Numbered from the stretch's first letter, positions 50,189 to 59,034 are shown. The stretch is DNA of 64,000 nucleotides from Anaerolineae bacterium (GCA_030432295.1 JAUIHI010000025.1:1-64000), one strand, 5' to 3'. Notes: generated by a model from the letters alone, not told the origin. Numbers and translations: made by a program.

Positions 50189-50758
50189 ATGACCAATGCG
50201 AAGCAAGCAGCCCAGGTCCTTTTTCAGCCGTTGACCAGCGGTGGCTGGCAAAATCACCCGGAGATGGCCGACTACCGGGCCGAGTGGTTGAGCAGCCTTC
50301 TGGTCGAGCGGGCCAACTGGAAGGAAGACGCCTTCCCCCGCTCGTTTGGCGATGTGCAGATTGCCGGGCCGGGCTATGTCTGGTTTCGTTTCTGGCTGCC
50401 AGAACAGGACCAGGTGGTGGAGAAGTATTTTGACACCGATGGCAATTCTGTGGGCGTCTATGTGCCTGTGACTGAGGTGTTGGAGCGGCGGGGCGAAGTC
50501 TGGCGCACGGTTGAACTGGTGCTGGCCCTCTGGCTGGACGCCACCGGACGGGTCTCTGTCCTGCGCGAGGATGACTTTGACGAGGCTGTGGAGCGGGAGA
50601 TTCTGACACCTGTCGCCGCGGAACAGGCCGAGCGTCGCATCCGGGAGCTGACCACAGCCATTGCCGCCGAGCAGTTCCCACCGCCGCTGGTGCGCAACTT
50701 TGAGATTAATGTGGAAGAGAACGACGAAAACGAAGAAAACGATGTGGAACAGGTCTAG
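50189..50758 (+). CDS. DUF402-family protein
   Basis: The 189-residue protein starts at ATG 50189 ('MTNAKQAAQVLFQ'); a TTG 12 bases upstream is possible. Core family features are 'VWFRFWLPEQDQVVEKYFDT', 'VGVYVPVTEVLER' and 'LVLALWLDATGRVSVLREDD' followed by an acidic helix ('DFDEAVEREILTP'). DUF402 proteins form a split beta-barrel related to the phosphohydrolase FomD and nucleoside-diphosphatases. The C-terminal tail is very acidic ('NVEENDENEENDVEQV'). Function here is unknown. Confidence 0.75.
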   Translation: MTNAKQAAQVLFQPLTSGGWQNHPEMADYRAEWLSSLLVERANWKEDAFPRSFGDVQIAGPGYVWFRFWLPEQDQVVEKYFDTDGNSVGVYVPVTEVLERRGEVWRTVELVLALWLDATGRVSVLREDDFDEAVEREILTPVAAEQAERRIRELTTAIAAEQFPPPLVRNFEINVEENDENEENDVEQV

Positions 50759-50834
50759 CAACTACCTGTTGCCGGTGTGTGTATGAACCTTCCGATTGGA
50801 ATTTCCAATCTCTAGCCCCGAATCACTGACTCTT

Positions 50835-51554
50835 ATGATCGCCATCCTTGACTACGGCGTAGGCAATCTGCGCAGCGTATACCACTCCTTCGAAGCGGTC
50901 GCCACACCACTGGGCATTCAGGTGGATATTGTGGACCACCCCACCGACTTTACCCGTTGGCAGGCGGTTGTGCTGCCCGGCCAGGGCGCGTTCGGCGACA
51001 GCGCCGACAATCTGCGCCGCCAGGGCTTTGTGGAGCCTCTACTGGAAAGCGTGGACGCGGGCCTGCCTCTGCTCGGCATCTGCGTGGGGATGCAACTGCT
51101 CTTCGACGAGAGCGAAGAGATGGGCCAGCACGAAGGGCTGCATCTGATCCCCGGACGGGTGCGCCGTTTTCCCGCAGCTATGCCCGATCCCGCCCGCCCC
51201 GGCCATCTGCTGCGGGTTCCCCAAATCGGCTGGAATCAACTGCACCGCCGCCAGGACGATCGCCTGCTCGATGGCGTCAGTGACGGAGCCTATGCCTATT
51301 TTGCCCACAGCTACTATTGCGACGCCGCAGATCCCTCGGCTGTCCTGGCTTACACCGACTACGGCATCGACTACCCGTCGATTGTGCGCTATCGCAACGC
51401 CTGGGGTATCCAGCCCCACCCGGAAAAGAGCCACACCGTTGGCCTGCACATTCTGGGCAACTTTATGAAAATGGTAACAGAGGGATCGGAGACTGGAGAC
51501 TGGGGACTGGGAAGCGTTGCCCCCGATTCCCAATCCCCAATCCCCAATCCCTGA
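50835..51554 (+). CDS. hisH: Imidazole glycerol phosphate synthase, glutaminase subunit
   Basis: The start is ATG 50835 ('MIAILDYGVGNLRSV'), the canonical HisH N-terminus. The oxyanion region 'VVLPGQGAFGDS', nucleophile Cys83 in 'LLGICVGMQLLFD' and catalytic His and Glu in 'GIQPHPEKSHT' are intact. HisH releases ammonia from glutamine for HisF. The normal protein ends near 'LGNFMKMVTEG'; here about 20 extra residues ('DWGLGSVAPDSQSPIPNP') are translated from an intergenic repeat. The next gene starts six bases after the stop. Confidence 0.94.
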   Translation: MIAILDYGVGNLRSVYHSFEAVATPLGIQVDIVDHPTDFTRWQAVVLPGQGAFGDSADNLRRQGFVEPLLESVDAGLPLLGICVGMQLLFDESEEMGQHEGLHLIPGRVRRFPAAMPDPARPGHLLRVPQIGWNQLHRRQDDRLLDGVSDGAYAYFAHSYYCDAADPSAVLAYTDYGIDYPSIVRYRNAWGIQPHPEKSHTVGLHILGNFMKMVTEGSETGDWGLGSVAPDSQSPIPNP

Positions 51555-51560
51555 TCCCAA
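51481..51560. repeat. G/C-skewed inverted repeat at the hisH 3' end
   Basis: 'gagactggggactggga' on the left and 'tcccaatccccaatcccc' on the right form an imperfect hairpin. It overlaps the end of hisH and abuts the next start codon. Confidence 0.7.
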
Positions 51561-52144
51561 TGCTCTTCCTCATCACCCACGCCCACACCCAACAGAAAAG
51601 GGATGCCGATGCCACCGGCTGGGATCTGTCCCCGGCTGGATACGAACAGGTGGCGGGGTTGGCTCGGCTGTCCTTTTGGAATGGTGTGGACCGAATTGTG
51701 GTGAGCAGCGAAGCCAAGACCCGGCTGACGGTTGGGCCCGTGCTGGCAGAGCGGCGGCTGCCGCTGACTGTCGATCCCTGCTTCGATGAACTGGGCCGGG
51801 GCAGTGGATGGGTGGACGACTACACCGCACGGGTGGCGGAGGTCTTTGCCAACCCGGTGCGCTCCATTGGTGGCTGGGAGAGCGCGGCTGACGCGCTGGC
51901 CCGCTTCCGGGAAGGTATCAGCGCCCTGGCCGATGCCTTCCCGCAAGAGACAATCGCGCTGGTCGGCCACGGGCTGACCTTCAGCCTCTTTCGGGCGCAT
52001 CTGCTGGGACAGGCACAGGTCAACTTCGACGATTGGCAGCGCCTCTCCTTTTGCGCCCTGGCCGAGGTGGAATGGCCGGGGCTAAAACTGGTGCAGGATT
52101 TCCAGCCGATTCCGGGTACACCTTTAATCGAAAGGGGAAAGTAA
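51560..52144 (+). CDS. Histidine phosphatase (phosphoglycerate-mutase-like) family protein
   Basis: The start 'MLFLITHAHTQQKRDADATG' at 51560 gives 194 residues. The family signature 'RHGxT' is replaced by 'THAHT': the phospho-accepting His is kept but the Arg and Gly are changed. The acid 'CFDELGRGSG' and the second His in 'ALVGHGLTFSLF' are present. Its place between hisH and hisA suggests a role in histidine synthesis; a histidinol-phosphatase role is possible but unproven, since known histidinol phosphatases belong to other folds. It ends immediately before the MBL-fold gene. Confidence 0.78.
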   Translation: MLFLITHAHTQQKRDADATGWDLSPAGYEQVAGLARLSFWNGVDRIVVSSEAKTRLTVGPVLAERRLPLTVDPCFDELGRGSGWVDDYTARVAEVFANPVRSIGGWESAADALARFREGISALADAFPQETIALVGHGLTFSLFRAHLLGQAQVNFDDWQRLSFCALAEVEWPGLKLVQDFQPIPGTPLIERGK

Positions 52145-53011
52145 ATGGCAAACCTATCCCTCGAATTCCTCGGCACATCCGGGGCCATCCGCACACCCCG
52201 CCCCGGCTGCAACTGTCGGCTCTGCGCCCAGGCCCGGCGCGTCGGCATCCCCTGGGAGCGGGGCGGACCCAGCGTCTTTGTCCACGGGCCGAATGTGCTC
52301 ATCGACACGCCGGAAGAGAGCGCTATGCAGGTCAACCGGGCGGGCACCGGCCCGATTGCAGCGGGCTTCTACAGCCACTGGCATCCGGATCACACCGCGG
52401 GCCGGCGCATGTGGGAGACCCGCAACTGGGACTTTCGGGCCTGGCCGCCGGACCACATCTGCACGCCTATCTACCTGCCCCCAAACGTCGTGCGGGATTT
52501 TGGCGTCTTTATGGGGCTGAAGGAAAATTTCGACTATTGGCAGGCGAAGGGGCTGGTGGATGTGCGGCAGATGGACGGGCCGGTCTCCCTGGGCGGTTGG
52601 TCTATCACCGCCCATTCGGTCCATGAGGAGTACGTCTACGCCTTTCTCTTTGAAGAAGAAGACGGTCAGCGGCGGGTGCTGATCGCAATGGACGAACTCT
52701 ACGGTTGGTCGCCACCTGCCGAGTTTGTGGGCGTGGACTTGGCCGTGCTGCCCACAGGCATCTTCGAGTTCAACCCCTTCACCGGCGAGCGGCGGATGTC
52801 CCCGGATCATCCGGTGCTGGAACGGGAGGCCACCTGGCGGCAGACTGTGGAAATGGTGGAGAAGTTGCAGGCCAAACGGGTCATCTTCGCCCACATCGAA
52901 GAGCCGGACGGCAATTCGCCCGAAGAACTGCTGCTGTTGGCCGACGAACTTCGCCGTTCGCGTGGATGGAATGTTACCTTCGCCTATGATACACTCGTGG
53001 TAGAGTTGTGA
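52145..53011 (+). CDS. MBL-fold metallo-hydrolase (PhnP-like)
   Basis: The 288-residue protein has the metal-binding '[16 protein letters not shown]' (HxHxDH) and the following ligand positions 'ITAHSVHEE', 'LIAMDELYG' and '[10 protein letters not shown]'. A cysteine cluster at the N-terminus ('[14 protein letters not shown]') is characteristic of PhnP-type phosphodiesterases, where it binds structural zinc. PhnP hydrolyses cyclic ribose phosphates. Its reading frame starts directly after the stop of the histidine-phosphatase-family gene, so the two are likely co-expressed with hisH. Confidence 0.83.
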   Translation: MANLSLEFLGTSGAIRTPRPGCNCRLCAQARRVGIPWERGGPSVFVHGPNVLIDTPEESAMQVNRAGTGPIAAGFYSHWHPDHTAGRRMWETRNWDFRAWPPDHICTPIYLPPNVVRDFGVFMGLKENFDYWQAKGLVDVRQMDGPVSLGGWSITAHSVHEEYVYAFLFEEEDGQRRVLIAMDELYGWSPPAEFVGVDLAVLPTGIFEFNPFTGERRMSPDHPVLEREATWRQTVEMVEKLQAKRVIFAHIEEPDGNSPEELLLLADELRRSRGWNVTFAYDTLVVEL

Positions 53012-53057
53012 GAACGACGACCAACCACGAAGACGCAAAGGCACAAAGACAAAACGA

Positions 53058-54308
53058 ATGATTATTTACCCCGCAATTGACCTGCGCAACGGGCGCTGTG
53101 TGCGTCTGCGCCAGGGCGACCCGAACGCAGAGACAGTTTTTGGCGAAGACCCGGCGGAGATGGCCCGCCATTGGGAGCGTCAGGGCGCGGAATGGCTGCA
53201 TGTGGTCAATCTGGACGGCGCATTCGACTACGCGCCGTCTGGCTTGGACGACGGCGGTGGACTCACCCCTCTGGTTACACGCCTGGACTCGCCCAATGCT
53301 GGCTTGCCCCCGGTCGAACTGCCCATCAATCTGCGCTGTCTGCAAAACATTCGCAAGGCGATTTCGATACCCATCCAGTTTGGCGGAGGAATGCGCAGCC
53401 TGGACGACATCCGCCTGGCCCTGAGTCTGGGCGCGGACCGGGTGGTGCTGGGGACCGCCGCGGTCAAGAATCCGGACCTGGTGCGGGAGGCCATCGAGCG
53501 TTGGGGGCCGGAGCGCATTGTGGTGGGGATCGACGCCAGGGATGGCAAAGTGGCAACCCACGGCTGGCAGGAGACCAGTGGATTGGATGTGATTGAATTG
53601 GGCCACCGGATGGCCGCACTGGGCGTACATCGGGTGGTCTACACCGACATCAGCCGGGACGGGATGCTCACCGGCGTCAATGTGGCCAGCACGGCCAATC
53701 TGGGCGATATGACCGACCTGCTGGTGATTGCCAGCGGCGGCGTCGCCAACATCGACGACATTCGTGCCCTGAAACGCCACGAACATTTCAATATAGAGGG
53801 CGCGATTACTGGCCAGGCCATTTATACGGGGAGTTTGGATTTGGCCGAGGCCATCGCCGTGGGCAACGAACCCCTGCGTCGCACCAGCGCGGGTCTGTTG
53901 CCCTATCGATATACAGAAGACGGACCGCGGGTACTCCTGCTCTGGAATCTCTTCTTTGAACAGTGGCAATTTCCTCGGGGTGGCAAGGAGGACGGAGAGA
54001 GCGAACTGACTTGCGCCCAGCGGGAGTTCAGCGAAGAGACCGGCCTGCCCATTTTGCGTGTTCACGAAGCCTACAGCGCTACCCTGCATTACGTGGCCCG
54101 CATCCGCAACCACGACATCGAACGCACAATCGTCTATTATCTTGCCGAAGCCGGGCCGGGCGAAACCCATTTGGGCCAGGACAAACACAGCGAATACCGT
54201 TGGGCCAGCCTGGACGAAGCCCGCACGCTGCTAATGGACACCTCGCCCGAACAACTGCCCGCGTTGGATGCGGCGAATGAGTACTTTTCCACCAACCAGG
54301 AAAGGTAG
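53058..54308 (+). CDS. hisA: HisA fused to a C-terminal Nudix hydrolase
   Basis: The 416-residue protein is a two-domain fusion. Residues 1-265 are HisA, the ProFAR isomerase: catalytic Asp8 ('PAIDLRNG'), Asp159 ('[10 protein letters not shown]'), Thr196 ('[10 protein letters not shown]'), plus phosphate-binding 'FGGGMRS' and 'ASGGV'. An insertion of about 25-30 residues (58-90) lies between strand 2 and the usual 'NL..I' helix. Residues 278-412 carry a complete Nudix box starting at Gly308: G308...E314...R322-E323-F324-S325-E326-E327-T328-G329. The linker is short ('[11 protein letters not shown]') with no stop or ribosome site inside. The Nudix domain probably cleaves a nucleoside-diphosphate-linked compound; its link to histidine synthesis is inference. 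Confidence 0.92.
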   Translation: MIIYPAIDLRNGRCVRLRQGDPNAETVFGEDPAEMARHWERQGAEWLHVVNLDGAFDYAPSGLDDGGGLTPLVTRLDSPNAGLPPVELPINLRCLQNIRKAISIPIQFGGGMRSLDDIRLALSLGADRVVLGTAAVKNPDLVREAIERWGPERIVVGIDARDGKVATHGWQETSGLDVIELGHRMAALGVHRVVYTDISRDGMLTGVNVASTANLGDMTDLLVIASGGVANIDDIRALKRHEHFNIEGAITGQAIYTGSLDLAEAIAVGNEPLRRTSAGLLPYRYTEDGPRVLLLWNLFFEQWQFPRGGKEDGESELTCAQREFSEETGLPILRVHEAYSATLHYVARIRNHDIERTIVYYLAEAGPGETHLGQDKHSEYRWASLDEARTLLMDTSPEQLPALDAANEYFSTNQER

Positions 54309-54372
54309 GGGCTGCGGCAAGCCTCATCACTTCACCCTGTCTTTTTGTCATCCTTTATTTTTCGGAGTTTCT

Positions 54373-55170
54373 ATGCTTGCTAAACGCGTTATTCCCTGCC
54401 TGGATGTGAAAGATGGCCGGGTGGTCAAAGGTGTCAATTTCGTCGATCTGGTGGACGCGGGTGATCCGGTGGAGCAGGCCCGGGTCTACGACCAGGAGGG
54501 CGCGGACGAACTGGTCTTCCTCGACATCACCGCCACCCACGAGGCCCGGGAGATTGTGGCCCAGATGGTGCGCAAAGTGGCGGACGCCGTATTCATCCCC
54601 TTCACAGTCGGCGGCGGCATCCGCACAGTGGACGATATGCGGGCCATCCTCCTGGCCGGTGCGGACAAAGTGAGCATCAACAGCGCCGCGGTCAAGACCC
54701 CCGAAATTATCAGCGAAGGCGCGCAGCGTTTTGGCAGCCAGTGTATCGTCGTGGCGATGGATACCCGGCGTCGCCAGGGGGACGATTTGGCCGCGCGTGG
54801 CCCCGGCTGGGATATTTTTGTCAGCGGCGGGCGCATCAACACCGGGCTGGACGCGGTGGAGTGGGCCAAAAAAGTCGAGCGTCTGGGCGCGGGGGAGATT
54901 CTGCTCACATCAATGGACGGGGACGGCACGCTGGAAGGCTACGATGTGGAACTGACGCGAGCCATCTCCGACGCTGTGCACATCCCCGTCATCGCCAGCG
55001 GCGGCGCGGGCAAAGCGTCCGATTTCGCGGCGGCTGTCACAGAGGGGGGCGCGGCCGCGGCCCTGGCTGCTAGCCTCTTCCACTTCCGCCAACTGAGTGT
55101 GATGGATGTGAAGCGCCATATGCAGGCGGCGGGTGTGGCGGTGCGCATACCGGAGGGGATGGCGGAATGA
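54373..55170 (+). CDS. hisF: Imidazole glycerol phosphate synthase, cyclase subunit
   Basis: The start is ATG 54373 ('[20 protein letters not shown]'), the canonical start; a longer open frame upstream is not family-like. The catalytic acids Asp11 (in 'CLDV') and Asp130 (in 'VVAMDTRRR') are present, with phosphate-binding 'TVGGGIRT' and 'ASGGAG'. Length 265 is normal. HisF makes imidazole glycerol phosphate and AICAR from the HisA product using HisH ammonia. It overlaps hisI by 4 bases (ATGA). Confidence 0.96.
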   Translation: MLAKRVIPCLDVKDGRVVKGVNFVDLVDAGDPVEQARVYDQEGADELVFLDITATHEAREIVAQMVRKVADAVFIPFTVGGGIRTVDDMRAILLAGADKVSINSAAVKTPEIISEGAQRFGSQCIVVAMDTRRRQGDDLAARGPGWDIFVSGGRINTGLDAVEWAKKVERLGAGEILLTSMDGDGTLEGYDVELTRAISDAVHIPVIASGGAGKASDFAAAVTEGGAAAALAASLFHFRQLSVMDVKRHMQAAGVAVRIPEGMAE

Positions 55171-55538
55171 CGACGGACAACAGACCGCAGGCCGTGCAAG
55201 ACGCAGATGGCGCTGATCAGTTACTTTCTGCGCTGGTGTACAACGAAGCGGGGCTGATTCCGACGATTGTGCAGGACGCGTCTACCCGACAGGTGTTGAT
55301 GATGGCCTGGATGAACGCCGAGTCGCTGGGCCGCACGCTGGAAATCGGCGAGACAGTCTTCTGGAGCCGCAGCCGCCAGGAGTTCTGGCACAAAGGCGCG
55401 ACCAGCGGCAACACCCAGCGGGTGGTCGAATTGCGCGCCGACTGCGACGGTGATACACTGCTCGTCCTGGTGGAGCCAGCCGGACCGGCGTGCCATACGG
55501 GGGCAGTGAGCTGCTTTTTCCAAACAATTATTGGTTGA
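55167..55538 (+). CDS. hisI: Phosphoribosyl-AMP cyclohydrolase
   Basis: The 123-residue protein has the HisI hallmarks: '[20 protein letters not shown]', '[20 protein letters not shown]' and the metal-binding block '[19 protein letters not shown]' with '[10 protein letters not shown]'. These Asp and Cys residues bind Mg and Zn. It opens the adenine ring of PR-AMP. The phosphatase half (HisE) is a separate gene here. The short N-terminal extension before '[10 protein letters not shown]' is variable in the family. Confidence 0.94.
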   Translation: MTTDNRPQAVQDADGADQLLSALVYNEAGLIPTIVQDASTRQVLMMAWMNAESLGRTLEIGETVFWSRSRQEFWHKGATSGNTQRVVELRADCDGDTLLVLVEPAGPACHTGAVSCFFQTIIG

Positions 55539-55627
55539 TTGGTTGGCTGGTTGATTGGTTCACCGACAACCGGCCCGGCACGTCTATTCAACCAATCAAC
55601 TACTGAACCAATGAACCAATGAACCAA
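55529..55627. repeat. Tandem/inverted 'ttggttgatt' repeats between hisI and hisE
   Basis: 'ttggttgattggttggctgg' repeats on the left are answered by 'caaccaatcaac' and 'gaaccaatgaaccaat' on the right. The hisE start codon (55619) lies inside the right side, so a stem could affect its translation. Confidence 0.75.
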
Positions 55628-55906
55628 TCACCTATCCTCGAACATCTCGTCGCCACTATCGCCGACCGTAAGGCCAATCCGACCGCTGAATCCTACACCG
55701 CCTCTCTCTTTGCCGCAGGCATCGGGAAGATAGCCCAGAAGGTGGGGGAGGAAGGGGTGGAGGTCGTCGTCGCCAGCCTCAACGAGAGCGACGAACGGCT
55801 CGTCTCCGAAATGGCGGATCTGCTCTACCACAGCCTCGTCCTCCTGGCCGCCCGGGATGTGGCCTTTGCCGATGTGGAAGCGGAGCTGGCCCGGCGTTTT
55901 CGTTAG
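55619..55906 (+). CDS. hisE: Phosphoribosyl-ATP pyrophosphatase
   Basis: The 95-residue protein matches HisE: 'EHLVATIADRKANPTAESYT' then 'KIAQKVGEEGVEVVVAS', with the metal-binding 'EEGVEV' and 'SEMADLLYHSLVLLAARDVA'. The all-alpha MazG-like fold removes pyrophosphate from PR-ATP. It is the last histidine gene in this cluster; hisG, hisD, hisC and hisB are not in the window. The start lies in a repeat-rich leader. Confidence 0.93.
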   Translation: MNQSPILEHLVATIADRKANPTAESYTASLFAAGIGKIAQKVGEEGVEVVVASLNESDERLVSEMADLLYHSLVLLAARDVAFADVEAELARRFR

Positions 55907-55970
55907 GGGAACTGCCTTAACGCAAAGGCGCAGAGAAGCAGAAAATTGGCCCGTTGGTGGCAAGACTAGC

Positions 55971-56010
55971 GCCGGTTGAGCAGCGAAGCGTGTCGAAACC
56001 AAGCGGGTCT
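55971..56010. repeat. Single arm of repeat family C, with a 'gcagag' unit nearby
   Basis: 'cgccggttgag' and 'tcgaaaccaagcgggtctac' match the repeats at 26622 and 24379. An 'aacgcaaaggcgcagagaag' unit at 55919 precedes it. Confidence 0.7.
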
Positions 56011-56034
56011 ACTGCTGTTTTGGTGCATTACGTG

Positions 56035-56820
56035 CTAACCGTTCCCCCCTGTGGGCGGAGGATTGTTCTGTGTATTCCCCACAAAATCCCCATCTGTGAC
56101 ACTCACATTCCCCTCCACATAGGCCCCGCCGCTGGTATCGATATTTGTGATGCGCCGGTCTGAGTTGTCGATCAGTACTTGCAGTTGAGCGGCCACCGCG
56201 TCCCGGTCGGTTTCGAGCAATTCCAGAAAGCCAACGGAACCGGATAGGCCAAGAATGCGACTGTGAAAATCGGTCAGGTCTTGCAGCGCTGTTTGCAGGG
56301 CCTCTCCTCTGCGCTCGGCCAGTTGTCGGGCTTGGGTCAGTTCGTCAGTCGTTTGCAGGTTGGCAAGCAGATTTTTTAACTGCCAGACCGATTCACCCAC
56401 GATACGAATGATGCGGCCTTCGTGCTCATCCATCAGTTGGAATATCTCGCCCCATTCGTTGCTCTGGGCCAACCCACCTACAATCGGTGCAATGTTCTGT
56501 CCGTAGCTGTCGCTCAGATGGTGGAGTCGGCTGCAAATTTCCTCCACATCCCGATACCAACTGCGCGCGGAAACCATTTCCAAATCCCGGCGAATGGATT
56601 GGATTTGTCCGCTGCCGATATCCCCGTCGTCCAGCAATTTGATGTCTACCAGAATTGTGTACAGACCCCGAAAGGCCTGGTCCACCACCTGCACCAGCTT
56701 GTCCAGAAAATTGAGAACCCGGCGCAGATCAGCGTTGGGTACATCCGTCTGGGTAGTCACGCTGTGGGCCATACGTAAAATCTGGCTGCTCAGAGCCTGG
56801 AATTGGTTGTCGTCTGGCAT
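56035..56820 (-). CDS. Coiled-coil protein with Gly-rich C-terminal motif shared with the adjacent caspase
   Basis: The 261-residue protein is mostly helical: 'NFLDKLVQVVDQAFRGLYTI', 'LKNLLANLQTTDELTQARQL' and similar stretches. The C-terminus 'ITNIDTSGGAYVEGNVSVTD' plus 'GDFVG' closely resembles residues of the caspase at 56929 ('NTGGGAYVERDVNVTGGDFV'). Such repeats occur at the ends of STAND, caspase and related conflict proteins and may fold as a short beta-helix for assembly. It is 108 bases downstream of the caspase gene on the same strand. No catalytic motif is seen; an adaptor or inhibitor role is inference. Confidence 0.75.
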   Translation of the reverse strand: MPDDNQFQALSSQILRMAHSVTTQTDVPNADLRRVLNFLDKLVQVVDQAFRGLYTILVDIKLLDDGDIGSGQIQSIRRDLEMVSARSWYRDVEEICSRLHHLSDSYGQNIAPIVGGLAQSNEWGEIFQLMDEHEGRIIRIVGESVWQLKNLLANLQTTDELTQARQLAERRGEALQTALQDLTDFHSRILGLSGSVGFLELLETDRDAVAAQLQVLIDNSDRRITNIDTSGGAYVEGNVSVTDGDFVGNTQNNPPPTGGNG

Positions 56821-56928
56821 TTGATTCTCCTTTCAACGCAAAGATGCAATGACGCAAAGAGGCAAAGATATTCAGCGAGTCTTCGATGTCTTGCCAGTTT
56901 GCATCCCTTTACGTTCAACTAGCGCAAT

Positions 56929-58284
56929 CTATTTTCTCAGCTTTCCCAGCACATACTTTGTGGCCCCGCCTGCCAGCTTCCCCAGGGCTGCGGGTGCAAA
57001 GAGACCGACCAGTGCCTCCACTGCCCCCGGCACGAGTCCTCCCAATTCCTCCACCAGATCGGCCATCTTATTGTCGTCGGCCCTTTCCCCTTTGGCTGCC
57101 TCGGCTTTGAGTTCTTCGACTGCGGCTTGGGCTTCGGGCGACGCATTGCGTACAGCCGCCTCCAATGGCGCGAAATAGTTGGCCATATCGCCCATCGATT
57201 GATTGACCCCGCCCGTGACCGTCCACCCCGGCTGATAGAAGCCGCCGCTGACATTCACTCTGTCCCGCCCCACAAAATCGCCGCCGGTTACATTCACATC
57301 GCGCTCGACGTATGCACCGCCGCCGGTGTTGACGTTCCTGGTTGTATGTGTATCTCCGATCCGCCCCACATTGCCGCCGACTGCTGGACCGGAAACTGTG
57401 CCTGTGATGTTCAGTTGGTTGCCGCGCACTGTCTGGCCCTGCTGGTTGATAGTCAGTCCCGCGAACGCGCCTGGCTCCGGTTCGATTTCCACATTCTGCA
57501 AACGAGTGGGTAGCCCTTTGGCCTGGACCTCGCCGCCAGAATGGAAGGCCACGACGAAATTGTCCGCCTGCTCGTAGTTGAGGAGCGGGTGCTGCTTGTC
57601 GCCTGTGCGCTGGGGGACTTTGCCGCCTGTGTAGATGGCGATATCCGCCACCCGCACTTTACCGTCTGCCTGGGATGCGCCATCGCCACAAAGCGCTTCC
57701 AACAGCGCTAATGTGAAGGCGCTACACGGCTTGCCCGCGTAGGAAAGTTCGTCGGCCCGGGAAGAGGCGATGATTACCTGTCCCCTGCCCTGGGCCAGCA
57801 CAGCCGTGGCTTCTGGGGGGAGGGGCGCTTTGGTGAGGGTATCCCCACCTGCCCTTGACGGGTCCAGCCCGCCCGCGTGACAGCAGTCCAGGAGCAGCAA
57901 CAATTTCTGGGCGGGGATGGCCTGTAACTTCTTTGCAAAATCCTGGCCGCTGATGGCGGTCTTACCCAGCGCGGCCTGGTCATAGCCAAAGGGCATCAGG
58001 AAATGCAGTATTCCGTATTGGGACTCCACCTGATAGCCGTGGCCGGAAAAGTAGACGATGACCGTCGAATCCGGCTTGGCGGTCTGGGCCAGTTTGTCCA
58101 ATCCGGCCAGGACATCAGCTCGCCTCGCCTTTTCCCCGGTGAGCAACTGCACCTGCCCCTTCGGATAGGCGCAGCGCTCCTCGTCGGTGAGGATGGCGTT
58201 CATCTCCACCGCGTCGTCGATAGTGTTGGCCAAATCGCCGCCGACGCCGACCAACAGAGCGTGGCCTTCTGTGAATGTACTCAT
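56929..58284 (-). CDS. Caspase-like (peptidase C14) protein with Gly-rich beta-repeat and C-terminal helices
   Basis: The start is at 58284 ('MSTFTEGHALLVGVGGDLAN'), preceded by 'aggaga'; the longer frame to 58329 runs into REP sequence. The 451-residue protein has a caspase domain (1-250) with His82 in 'VYFSGHGYQVES' and Cys135 in 'LLDCCHAGGLD'. After a linker come repeats ('GNQLNITGTVSGPAVGGNVG', 'GGAYVERDVNVTGGDFVGRD') and a C-terminal alpha-helical region ('VNQSMGDMANYFAPLEAA' to the end), probably an effector-associated domain. Metacaspase-like proteases of this type act in bacterial conflict and programmed death systems. The downstream gene shares the Gly-rich motif. Confidence 0.87.
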   Translation of the reverse strand: MSTFTEGHALLVGVGGDLANTIDDAVEMNAILTDEERCAYPKGQVQLLTGEKARRADVLAGLDKLAQTAKPDSTVIVYFSGHGYQVESQYGILHFLMPFGYDQAALGKTAISGQDFAKKLQAIPAQKLLLLLDCCHAGGLDPSRAGGDTLTKAPLPPEATAVLAQGRGQVIIASSRADELSYAGKPCSAFTLALLEALCGDGASQADGKVRVADIAIYTGGKVPQRTGDKQHPLLNYEQADNFVVAFHSGGEVQAKGLPTRLQNVEIEPEPGAFAGLTINQQGQTVRGNQLNITGTVSGPAVGGNVGRIGDTHTTRNVNTGGGAYVERDVNVTGGDFVGRDRVNVSGGFYQPGWTVTGGVNQSMGDMANYFAPLEAAVRNASPEAQAAVEELKAEAAKGERADDNKMADLVEELGGLVPGAVEALVGLFAPAALGKLAGGATKYVLGKLRK

Positions 58285-58294
58285 CTTTTTTCTC

Positions 58295-58485
58295 CTCTCG
58301 TGCCCATCGCTCCCGCGTGGGCACGCCAAGCGGACGCTCTGCGTCCGCAGGTGGATGACGAGTTACTGCTGTGTGGGACGCAGAGCGTCCGGGGGAGTTC
58401 CCACGCGGGAGCGTGGGAACCAGTGCATCAATTCTCGTGCCCATCGCTCTGCGTGGGCACATCTTCGGGACGCTCTGCGTCTGTT
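58295..58485. repeat. REP palindromes between caspase and RAYT genes
   Basis: Three units combine a 'cgtgcccatcgctcccgcg' type hairpin with 'ggacgctctgcgtcc': 58299-58346, 58376-58420 (inverted) and 58436-58481. The same units lie on the other side of the RAYT gene. Head-to-head REP pairs of this kind are the usual substrate of RAYT transposases. Confidence 0.85.
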
Positions 58486-59019
58486 TCACCACTGCGTCGT
58501 TACGGGGATCAGCCCCTCCATTTCGGCGTAATTGCGTGCGCTGGAATAGCGCCAATCCGTCGGTTTGTCCACATAGCCCCGTTTGACCGGGTTGTTGTGG
58601 ATGTACTCGATTTTCTGTCGCATCATTGCCTCACCCTGAATTAGTTGAGGATGAGAGCCTTCTTGCCACAACTGATAGGTCCGATCCTTCTTGTGTGGCA
58701 ACCTGAGTTCAGCCAACTGGTCGAGAATGTGTTGCGCCTTACGCGCTTCCAGATAGTCGATGATCGCACGGGCTGTCCAGGATTTGAAGTCACCCATTTC
58801 CTTCGACAGGTCCTCGGCTTCGGCCACCAGATGGGTGTGGTTTTCCTGAATGACGTAGGCGTAGAGGATCAGCCGTTCCTGCTCCTGGAGAAAGCGCAAT
58901 GAGTCCAGCAGAATTTGGGCGATGGGTCGGCTGGCAAAGACGGGCAGCCAGTTGACGACAGTTGCGGTCAGAAAGTGAGGTGCATTGGGTTCGACTACCC
59001 GGTAGCGGCTGCGGGCCAT
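58486..59019 (-). CDS. REP-associated tyrosine transposase (RAYT, Y1 HUH family)
   Basis: The start at 59019 ('MARSRYRVVEPNAPHFLTAT') follows 'aaggag' with good spacing and gives 177 residues. 'YAYVIQENHTHLVAEAED' holds the HUH histidines and 'QKIEYIHNNPVKRGYV' the catalytic Tyr; 'PTDWRYSSARNYAEMEG' is the usual ending. RAYTs mobilise REP palindromes. REP-like units flank it on both sides. The frame extends upstream to 59382 through REP sequence and the caspase fragment, which I reject as start. Confidence 0.9.
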   Translation of the reverse strand: MARSRYRVVEPNAPHFLTATVVNWLPVFASRPIAQILLDSLRFLQEQERLILYAYVIQENHTHLVAEAEDLSKEMGDFKSWTARAIIDYLEARKAQHILDQLAELRLPHKKDRTYQLWQEGSHPQLIQGEAMMRQKIEYIHNNPVKRGYVDKPTDWRYSSARNYAEMEGLIPVTTQW

Positions 59020-59034
59020 TGGTTTCTCCTTTCC

